A stretch of DNA of 64,000 bases, taken from contig NC_090735.1 in NCBI RefSeq assembly GCF_036898095.1, positions 10,615,612 through 10,679,611 of the forward strand. The letters run 5' to 3'. The first letter of the stretch is position 1, and every line of letters starts with the position of its first letter. This DNA comes from Palaemon carinicauda. Its lineage: Eukaryota; Arthropoda; Malacostraca; Decapoda; Palaemonidae. A program made the translations under genes and the position numbers. The notes beneath the pieces were generated by a model. The model did not search any database and was not told the DNA's origin. It saw only the letters and a list, made by a program, of their open reading frames with translations. Positions 21,227 to 30,285 of the stretch are shown here, in pieces.

Positions 21227-21447
21227 GAGCCTTTGCATATCAACATCCAGTTCCTCCAGCGTGCATAAAAAAATGGACACAAACTAACTTAAACTCCCCC
21301 CAGCCCTAACCTAAACGACTAGCCGTCCTTACCTACTTACCTAATGGGGGGGGGGGGCTAATGCCCCCTTGCAACCCCACTTACACTGTCGTATTTTTGG
21401 TCAGTCGTTATCATACATACAGGTGGTAGCTATCATACATACACCCC
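21227..21447. repeat. CCTAA-containing dispersed repeat, copy 2
   Basis: Same order of blocks as copy 3 at 24689-24904, ending in the paired ATCATACATACA motifs and CCCC. A G-run of about 10 lies at 21348-21357. Confidence 0.75.
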
Positions 21448-22049
21448 TATTATACTACAGTAAGGTATTCCATCATCAAAGTACTGTACTCCAGTCAAGT
21501 AAAATCCTTTACTTCTAGATATGGCTTCAGCCCTACCAGAGCTAATTAGATAAGGATATTTACGAACTTTAGAATAGTAAGCTACATTCGATAGGTTAAA
21601 GCTGGCCCAAAGAAAGCTATAAATATATTTATTAGTATGCTTACGTTATATTGCGTAGTAATAGTTGGCAGTTAGTTAAGTTCCAAGCAAGAAAACTTAC
21701 AATAACCTCCTGATTCTGAAGTCCTGATGCCTAAACGTTAACGCCGCAAATTAAGTTTGCGGCCACTCTATCATTTAATAGGTAAGTGCAAAGCTTCTCT
21801 AAGCTTCTACTTGATACTGTACAAACAAATTCTTAATAAAAATCTTAATCTTTAATTTTATCCCATTCTACCTTAAAACCAATTCAGATACCTTGTTATC
21901 AGTTTTGAAATTGGCAACCCATTGTGAAAAGTATGGGATTCTTAAACTCTTCTTCCAGATGCATTGACCTACTTAAGTATACAGCCAGCTCCCTGTTAAG
22001 ATTTTCCTACGTTTATATCTTGTTCCTTTGACTGTCTTAATTTTGGGAA

Positions 22050-23140
22050 TAAAAATGTATGTTCTATATTACCTTCTTTGCATTTGTCACACACTTCATC
22101 TGTGTATTTCCCCCTGAAATTTGCTTTTTGTTTGATAATAGTTAACCTTGCCTTCATTATAAGGATTGCCTTATCCTCATCTATTTACCTGATATAAAGC
22201 TGAGGGCCATTTCGTTCTTTGAATCTCTTATTTTTCACCAACTTCTTTTCTTTATTAGTTTCCTCTATTTATTTTTCAATTTTTTTTCGGATTCTTTCCT
22301 CAAATTTTTCCTTTCTCCATTCCATTTTTTGAATAAATTTCTTCAATGCTACTACTCCTGCACTTTCCACAGGGTCTTCATTGTTGATCTTCGGTAATCT
22401 CTCTGATTAGTCTCTTTTCATCTGAGTTTATATGTTATGAAAGAGCATTACTTTTTTTTTATTCTATTCTGCAAGACACTGGTAATTTTCCCGTTTCTGC
22501 AATGATACTCCAGAATGGATTACTTGCTGGTTGTTCCTACATATCTCTTATAACCCTGAATTTAAGGTTTTACAGATATTTCATATCTTTATCTCCAATT
22601 TCACGACATGTTTCTAAATTAGCAAATATTGTTGGTACAAACTACTATTTATAAATTTTCTTTCTCACTTCCAATGCCATTTTACCTAATTTTCTCCTGC
22701 CTAACATAATTTCTTATTTCTTGGATCATATGTATGGCCTGCCCTTTTTTATCATTGATACTCAATCATTTGCTTCCTTTCTCAGTATATACCATTCTCC
22801 CAGATACTTATACCCCCTAACTATAGGCTTACTTACTGAACCATTCTTCATTTTTGTTTTAATCTCTTTTTCTTTCCTTTGTTAATTATTAATACATCGG
22901 ATTTTTTAGATTTTTAAATATTGTAAACGTATTTAATATCTTCAACCTATGGCAATTACTTATCACAGCACATTCTACTCCTTTCCTTCCTGTGAGACAC
23001 ATGCCATCTTAAAATATCACGGACTCAATTTCAATATTCCTCACCAATAATGCTATTCACTTTGTGAGTCATATTGCATATCTTAGGTCTATATATAGTT
23101 CCCTGTCTTATTTTTCCTTCAATCTCATTTCTGTTGTTCC
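22050..23140 (-). pseudogene. Decayed non-LTR retrotransposon RT, C-terminal part
   Basis: The minus-strand translation, with stops and frameshifts, recovers typical LINE RT segments in order: a GTIYRP-like block (about 23100), SDVLIINKGKK (about 22890), YKYLGEWYTEKG (about 22810), KKGQAIHMIQEI (about 22745), and a final MKARLTIIKQKANFRGKY followed by a Cys pair and HTFLF near 22080. These match the thumb and C-terminal region of RTs in the RTE/CR1-like spectrum; the clade cannot be fixed. Dead copy, no endonuclease part seen. Confidence 0.7.
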
Positions 23141-23704
23141 TGCTGGACAGTTAATGGATGCTATATCTTTGTCATTCATTTCAAAATCAAATACTGGATC
23201 AAAATCAATATCTTAAAATAAGATATAATTATCTTTAAAACACAAATTTCTATGGTAATGGTTTAATTGAAAATTTTATCGATATAGGCATTTCGTGCAG
23301 GTACCTTCTACAGTTATTGTCATTATTATCATTTCCGTTTGTTTTCAAGTCATCTTTTATTTTCAGGTTATCGTGTAAACCATCAAAATGGAAAATTTAT
23401 ATATACCCCATTAGCTATTCAACAATTTGACAAAAATTATGAGTCTGTACAAGACATTTTTTTGTTATTATTGAGGATGACGTACGAAATATAAGCATGT
23501 CGGCGTCTCGGCGACTCTAACACCATGATACTAAGCCAGTTACTATTATACACCTGATATATAATTGCCAAAATCATCATACTAATATCTATATTGTGTT
23601 AGTTATATTTGATATAAGCGAAGTTTACTTTTCATATATTTACAGGGAAGAACACTTGTTTCATGAATGAAAATTAGATCCATACTAAAATAACACACCT
23701 TATA
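23141..23704. other. Non-coding sequence
   Basis: AT-rich, no open frame of note. Its end (about 23605-23695) is the first copy of a direct repeat whose second copy is at 23960-24050. Confidence 0.6.
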
Positions 23705-24050
23705 TACAGGGTCAGGCAAAATGATCTGTCACATGTGTAGGTTTAATAAGAGGCAAATAAAGTAAAGAAACAAAAAAGTGTTTTTATTTTATAAAAGTAT
23801 ATCTAATGCCATTCTGTTCCATTATGTTTTAAAAATTAAATCAGTCAAATGGGATCCATTAGTGTCCACACACTGTCGAAGGCGTTCACGAATGTCAGAT
23901 CATTTTGCCTGACCCTATATAATGCAAAATCCTTCAGACTAATAGCCATATTTTGTCCGTTACAGTTAATATAAGTGAAGTTTACTTTTTACTCAAATAC
24001 TTACAGGGAAGAACACTCGTTTCATGAATGAAAATTAGATCCCATACTAA
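23605..24050. repeat. Direct repeat pair flanking the short element
   Basis: Two roughly 90-bp copies (about 23605-23695 and 23960-24050) share AAGTTTACTTTT, ACAGGGAAGAACAC and TTTCATGAATGAAAATTAGA. They lie on either side of the mariner-like element, so a local duplication is involved. Confidence 0.75.
23705..23919 (-). mobile_element. Short mariner-like element with terminal inverted repeats
   Basis: Terminal inverted repeats GGGTCAGGCAAAATGATCTG (23709-23728) and its exact complement at 23896-23915, flanked by TATA on both sides. On the minus strand just inside the right end (about 23895-23825) is a frame like RERLRQCVDTNGSHLTDLIF, which resembles the C-terminal end of IS630/Tc1/mariner-type transposases, followed by a stop. 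This suggests an internal deletion derivative of a full-length element. Confidence 0.6.
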
Positions 24051-26099
24051 AATAAAAGAAGAATATCAAGATCCGGGAAAGAAACACTACGAATTCGTGA
24101 CTCATATTAAACTACATTGACACAATAAAACTTTATTGAAGAGATCTTCTCGTCTGCTGCCGAAGAATACTATTTTCATCTCAACATGAGCGTGAGTATA
24201 TATATAAGACCGAAGTTATAGTTGAATATAAAAGATATAAGACCGAAGTTATAGCTAAATATAAAAGATTTAGGCTACGTTAAATTTAGGCCTTGCCCAG
24301 GTCTAGTACGACCAGGGTGTGCTTTGCATGAGATATTTTTTTCTTTGAATGACAGTTTTCTGATTTTGGGGATACAGCAATCTTATTCTACGTGTTAATT
24401 TCTTTGATAACGGCCAATTACCCGATTAGTTAGGTATTATGACAGTCTATGGAGACATTCGAGTAATTTGTTCTGTGGGCTAATAATAACCCAGTCCCAC
24501 AGACTAGGCATACTTAACTTTAATGATATAGTTCAGGGCGGGAAAAGCTTTCCTAATTACAAATATGCTGTTGTACACTGAAAAACTCCCGTTTCTACGT
24601 CCTCAACTGTAATTTCACCAATTTTAGAGGTGTTGTCCTGGTCCTGTCAGTCACACCCGGAAAACCCCTGAAGAATCCAAAAGATTTGGGAGCCTTTGTA
24701 TAACAGCGGGCAGTTCCTCATGTGTTGACTAAAAATGGACATCAACTAACCTGAACTTCCCCCCCCCTAACCTAACCTACAAGCCGTGTCCTTACCTACA
24801 TACCTAATGGGGAGGCTAACGCCCCCCTGCAATCCCCTTACACTGCCGTATTCTAAGTTAGTCATAATAATACATACAGGTGGCCGCTATCATACATACA
24901 CCCCAAGATTTTTTTTTTTTTTATACATTATGTAGAGAATCATTAAGCGTAATCTGGGTTAATTGTCAAATCCATGGGTAAATATGTGATGCTTTAATTT
25001 CTAGCCAAATACACAAACCATATACTTTTCCTACTCTATCTTGTGTTTTATCCATTTATGAATCTTGCATGTTCGGGGCAAACCATCAATTCGTAAGTTT
25101 TTGTACCCCCCTCCTTACAAAAACAATTAAGGGGATCACTGTGTGAAGCCGGGTTTTTGGGTAAGGCAGAACTAAAACAAGTGCTTTGCAGAAATGCATA
25201 CTAAACACAAGAAAAGCAGTTAGAAAACTATTTTTTCATGTATGTGGGCTGGAAATTAAAGTATCATAATTATCTATGATTTACATCACGTCCCTCTAAC
25301 AGGTTTTTGCACTGCTGTGGCTTGCTACAATCGCAAAATAAACACATCACTGGTATTCTGTTCCTGGTAGGGGGTAAAAGGATGTGCTGTGCGCGCCATC
25401 CCCATGGGTCATTATTTCGGCGAGAAGTTATATATTTTCACAATAGCTATATACTGAACTGAGAGCGTTTTTGACATGCTCAATTACTGAAATAGATGAA
25501 ATTACAACAAATTTCAAAATAAATTGTACTTTTCTCTTGGAAACATCTTCATATAATGGTAGTCATGCTAGGACTGAAGGGGGGAGGGTGGGGGAAAAAA
25601 ATTGCTGTTGTTGAACAATATCTGAGAAATTGTGTATACATATATGGAAGCTCTTGGTTAAAAAAAAGCCAGATAATGATTACGTTGTACAAAAAATCAG
25701 AACAGCTGGCAAAAGCGAATGCAAACAACACACACGCTGCAACTCATAACCAGCCTTCCAAAAGTAAACAATGCACTTAGAAATGAAATACTGTAGTGTT
25801 CACAGTGTAATCAATCAGTTCGGAAGTTGTTATGCACCAGTCCCCATTAGTCATACTGAGAAAAATGTCAAACTAGCCAGCACTCGTCAGTTTCGTATAA
25901 CTCATTCTAGTTTCGCTAAAAATTCATATATTAACCAATTCTTGCTCTCATAGCTCTTTGAAAACAAAAAAGAATCTTGAACTTCTAGAAAGCCAATACA
26001 TCATCAGTCCTTCTTTTGTCAAATGGAGCTTGTTATACTTTGATTTTTGTTCCGGCACTATTTACAAATCTTACACTCTTTACAAAGGAGTATTATTTC
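24051..26099. other. Non-coding sequence
   Basis: AT-rich with no recognisable gene. It includes a 33-bp tandem pair at about 24203-24270 (TATAAGACCGAAGTTATAG repeated) and the third CCTAA-rich repeat copy at 24689-24904. The small ORFs around 25550-25950 have no family content. Confidence 0.6.
24689..24904. repeat. CCTAA-containing dispersed repeat, copy 3
   Basis: Aligned block for block with 21227-21447: GGAGCCTTTG start, CCTAACCTAACCTA, GTGTCCTTACCTACAT, CCCCTTACACTGCCGTA and ATCATACATACACCCC end. Confidence 0.78.
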
Positions 26100-26139
26100 A
26101 GCGATGGCTGAAACCAGGCGCTTCTGTACACAATCCAGT

Positions 26140-28330
26140 TTCCGCTTGTGAGAGCTCGTCAAGTCGCAATCGTTCAGCAACGCGCAGCGACACGGGTTTA
26201 TAGCAGCAGTCCGCCCAGCGAGCACATCTCTTCACGCAACCATCAGCAGTATGTGACCACGCAGCAGCGCACAGGAATGCAGCAGGCTGCGATCTCGTCA
26301 GGGGATTGCCAAGACCTCTACCCTCAAAGGCAGAGCATTCACGATCTTCAACCTGCTCTACCAAGACAGAGTATGATAGTATGCCAGTACCCATACAGAC
26401 AGGTAAGTGGTCACACTCCCCCCTGCAGATGCTTCAACTACGGACACTTTGCAGGTGGTCACTACGGACACTTTGAAGGTAGTCTCCAGCTCGTGATCCT
26501 TCTAGTGAGCCTCCTTCCTCCATCCCTGCCTTCAGTAAGGCCATGGCCTGGTTTGATACCTTGGTGAAAGTAGTTCAGCTGGCAGTTACTGGCTCTGTTC
26601 AAACTTCTGCAGGTATCCACCACGTGGCAGCAGCTTCAACCAGCACTCCTCGGATCCCGCTAGAGACTTCTGGTTCCTCGAAGGTATCATCTCCACCTTC
26701 TGACCCGAGGCACAGGAGTTCCATTCCGATACCGATGATGGTTTCGCCAATCAGACCCAAGGTACGTAATTCTCCAAGGGGTTAGGGATGTGGCAGCAGG
26801 ATTTCTACAGACTGGAGATGACTCCAATGATGCCTTCTAAAAAGAGAAGATAGAGACAGCCCACCCCTCCTCCTGGCAATATCCTTCTCCCCCCATACAA
26901 GCAGAGGTTCGAGATCCCCAAGGGAGATTTCTCTGACCGAGGCATATTGGTTGTCTCCGATCAAGATTGCCACACCCAGCCAGCCTGCTTCATCCACAGT
27001 GGCAGAACAGCCTCCGTACGAGCCCCGCCCAAGGATACGCATGACTCTTCCAGGCGCAGGGAGAACGCAAGACTTTCCCTGCTGGCAGAGTTTCTTCCTC
27101 CCCCTATGGAGAGAAAAAATTCCAAGACGGTGCTGAGGAGCCACTCTTCGAGAACGGCAGCTCAAGCCCAGGAGAAAGTTTCGAGCACTACAGCTGCAAC
27201 GATTGCGACAGCAAAGGAGGTCCCCGCGACATTGAGGGTCTCCTCTAGCCATCATGGCGATTACTACAACCCACCCCGGGCTACGATTGTTGAGAGTTTG
27301 TGGGTGGATGACGAACAGGACAACACTCTTCCTAGGTCAGCTAGTCTAAGGTTTTCAGAGGCTGAGAGGAAGGAAACCGACCATGCATTCTGGGAGGTCT
27401 TGGCCTGCATGAGAACCATCAATGGCCTCGACGACCCTTCAATAGCTCCATCAAAAGGGAATGAGATTGCGTTGGACCATCTGTATGGCACTCGGAGACC
27501 CTCTAAGACGAGGGGCTTGAAGGGTACCGGGAAGAAGGCCTTCTCCCTGATCGCCGGAGGTTCAAACTCCCTTTGATCCAGTGACTCCTCAAGGCTCTTA
27601 CCTCTCCCCTTCATCCAGCAGAGGAGGGATTATGAAGTGACGAAGGAGAAACTTTAAGCCTTGTTGCTGGACCCGGCTATTGAATCATTGACAAAAGGTG
27701 TCTCGTGTAAGAAGCTTGCAGGACTTCCCATCACCTTCTCAGCTAACAATGACCTAAACATGAAGAAAGACACGAAGTTTGCCATGTAGGCTACTTCGTG
27801 GCTCGATCTGTGGCTGTGGTTATTGAGCTAACCTAATCAAGACGGAGGACTGGTCGCAGGAGCAGACCAGGAAGTCCATGTCGACCTTTTTATTATTGGG
27901 TACCAGGACCGTCGAGTTCCTTGTTCACTAAGTGGTCAACTTGTGGGAAAATTTGATCCTGAGACAACAGAACACAGTAATAGAGAGGTTACATTAGCAC
28001 GTTCCTAGGACAGAAGGGATGAGACTACGAACTCGACAGTGGAGGGACCATCATTGTTCAACGCAGAGGATGTCAAATGGGCAGCAGACCGTTGGAGGAA
28101 GACGAGTCAGAACTCTCTCTTTCAGAGGGCTATGACCTCAAGGGCACATGGAACAGGTCCTCCATCTAGGAAACCACCACCATCCAAACCTCAGGGGCAA
28201 GCAGGAATTCAAGCGCTCCCAATTCGCCTTCAAAGAAGCTCTTTCCTGCTCGAGACCAGCCAAAGGGAAGCAGAAACATCAAAGGAGGAACAGGTAGCAG
28301 TCGAGGCCTGCAACGCTCCCACTGGTGGCT
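26140..28330 (+). pseudogene. E5 gag, decayed
   Basis: Gln/Pro/Ser-rich open pieces (26148-26567, 26543-26785, 26947-27576) followed by shorter ones. The best-kept parts are the acidic helical segment around FSEAERKETDHAFWEVLACM (about 27350-27410), a later LFNAEDVKWAADRWRKTSQ segment (about 28050-28105) and the Pro-rich end. These have the look of the C-terminal domain of DIRS gag in its usual place before RT. Frameshifts and stops throughout. Confidence 0.55.
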
Positions 28331-28348
28331 GAGCCCTAGACTGTTTCC

Positions 28349-28702
28349 ATGATTCGGTCAGGATATCGCATCCCATTCACGCAATCTCTCCCTCCATTGA
28401 CTCAACGTCCAGTTTCATCAAGCTCCTACATGAAGGGATCCGTGAAGAAGCTGGCCCTCTGGGCTGAAATCCAGACCATGTTGGAGAAGAACGCTCTCCA
28501 AGAAGTCCTAGACGAGCCCCCAGGTTTGTGTGTGTGGTGTTTTTTTTTTCTCCCCAGGATGGAGACAGGAGGCACAGTCAGACGGTCAGTAAGATCTCAG
28601 GACTTCATGTGCACGCTGGACCTAAAGGACGCACACTTCCAGATCCCAGTCCATCCATCATCGAGGAAGTATTTGTGGATCATATTCAACAAGCGATCAT
28701 GA
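28349..28702 (+). pseudogene. E5 reverse transcriptase, N-terminal fragment
   Basis: Contains GYRIPF, as in family A (compare 33090), a helical segment ending in LEKNALQEV, a broken stretch with FLPRMETGG, then CTLDLKDAHFQIPVHPSSRKY (the first catalytic Asp of RT lies in LDLKDA) and FNKRS. About 40 codons between the FLP and the DFM segments are missing relative to E6. The YxDD box and RNase H are absent because the sequence jumps to YR directly after FNKRS. Confidence 0.7.
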
Positions 28703-28703
28703 T

Positions 28704-29290
28704 TTGACTCTCATGACTGTTTTCCTTCTCGTCCTGGCTTTAGCTAATAAGGTAAAAAAGATACATGGTCTTTCCTATGACATCCTTTATTCAAGGGGAT
28801 GGGGTCAGGTAATCCTCAGCTTCATCCGTGAGTTTGTAGGTAAGACTCAAAATCCGGCTGTAGTGGACTCTAGGTTTGGGCCCTTCCGGGTTTTGAGTCT
28901 CCATAACGTAACCGACTGTTCTGATCAATTGTTAGTGTGTCCTGTGAAAGCGCTGAGGCAATATCTCAAATGCACATTCAAGGCTCCCCCTCATATCAAA
29001 CATTTGTCTACTAGTATGGGCAGGGTCAAAAGGAGTGACGAAAAACACTACGTCTGCATGGATTCAGAAGGCCTTTGATTACCCCTTCAATCCTGACTCT
29101 TCACAACTTGATCGTAGACATAGAGCTAATAACATTAGGGGTGCAAGCACTTCCCAACATTCAAAAAAAAAAAAGCTTCGCTGTGGTGCAAGTCTCACAA
29201 GCGGGTGTCTGCCGATGTCAGATCGGACCACCTTTACAACACATTACCTACAAGATATAACACACACAAGCCTAGATACCTTCTCTCTGT
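28704..29290 (+). pseudogene. E5 tyrosine recombinase, C-terminal half
   Basis: Starts in the block where YR carries its first catalytic Arg, here Lys (LANKVKKIHGL), then HNVTDCSDQLLVCPVKALRQYL and, in another frame, the region that should hold HxxR (about 29120, reading NNIRG instead) and the end HYLQDITHTSLDTFS. At least two catalytic positions are lost, and the frame is shifted near 29040 and in the A-run at 29163. Inactive. Confidence 0.65.
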
Positions 29291-29295
29291 GGTGA

Positions 29296-29560
29296 CCTAT
29301 GGTAACGTCCTGGACTGGTAATCACGAGACTAGGGTTCGAGTCGTACTCAAATTTGTTAGTTCCTTTGGTCGCTGCAACCTCACCATCTTAATTAGCTAA
29401 GGATTGGGGATTTTGGGGAGTCTATAGGTCTATCTGCTGAATCATCAGTAGCCACTGCCTGGCCCTCCTTAGTCCTAGCTTGGGTGGAGAGGGCGTTGGG
29501 CACTGGTCATATGTATATATGGTCAGTCTCTAGGTCACTGTCCCTTACCTCTGCCATTCA
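29296..29560 (+). mobile_element. tRNA-derived SINE
   Basis: The head has a pol III B-box-like GGTTCGAGTCG (29334-29344) preceded by an A-box-like TGGTAACGTCCTGG, as in tRNA-derived SINEs. The body runs through GTTAGTTCCTTTGGTCGCTG and GGTCAGTCTCTAGG. It lies just after the YR remnant of E5. Confidence 0.65.
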
Positions 29561-29900
29561 TGAGTAGCCTTTAAACCTATGGTGGCCGCTCAACAAGGGT
29601 TATAGCTACAGTACTTCAGCTCCTTACAGGACAAGTCGCAGTTGGTCGAGGGTAGATATTACCTGGTGTTACTCTAGGGTGAATGGATAGAATGACTAGC
29701 TTTTTCTTCCTTTTTCTTTCCCCATCTTTGGGCAAAACACCTGGAGAAATCAGCAAGCTGACCTACCTCTGACTGCAGGTAAATCCCATTTAACTTGTTT
29801 GGTCTGAAATATGATGTATATTTTGTTGTCTCTATTGTCCCTGTGAGAGCGAGTCGGATGTTGTTTAGGTTTAAGTATGAAGTTGTTTTCAATATACTTA
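29561..29900 (+). other. Probable E5 3' sequence before the E6 insertion
   Basis: No gene. Its place after YR and before E6 fits a 3' UTR of E5; only weak support. Confidence 0.4.
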
Positions 29901-30285
29901 ATTTTTCAATATTAAACTTACCCGATAATCATGTAGCTGTCAACTCCGTTGCCCGACAGAATTCTATGGAGGGATACGCCAGCTATCACAATACTAGAAG
30001 GGGGTGTACTTACCAGCGCCACCTGTGGCCAGGTACTCAATCATTTGTTGTTTACACCTCCTCAATTATTCCTCTGTCGTGCTTCCGGCTAGACGTTCTG
30101 GGATACGCTCATGGTCTTCGAGTTTATTCATGGATATTTGGTGAAGTATTCTCTTAGATTAACGGCTGTCGCATACTGGAATCCTTTTTATATTAGCTAG
30201 TTAGCTTTTATATAAACTCTGATTAACGGTTAATGAATTTTTGCTTGTTTTTTGGATCACCCTTTGACTTACTCTTTGAAACAAA
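29901..30285 (+). other. E6 5' ITR and leader
   Basis: ITR at about 29901-29940, then a leader whose first 170 nt or so reappear inverted at 36480-36620 in the ICR. No open frame before the gag ATG. Confidence 0.8.

Larger units (their letters stand above)
20402..22049. other. Non-coding sequence with two CCTAA-rich repeat copies
   Basis: AT-rich, no gene seen. Two copies of a dispersed repeat lie at about 20958-21090 and 21227-21447. The ORF at 20668-20958 has no recognisable content. Nothing else is identifiable. Confidence 0.7.

Noticed and set aside
26098..26567. Host gene exon with a Gln-rich protein
   Set aside because: Lies in order before DIRS gag and RT remnants and is better explained as part of E5 gag, though the boundary is uncertain.
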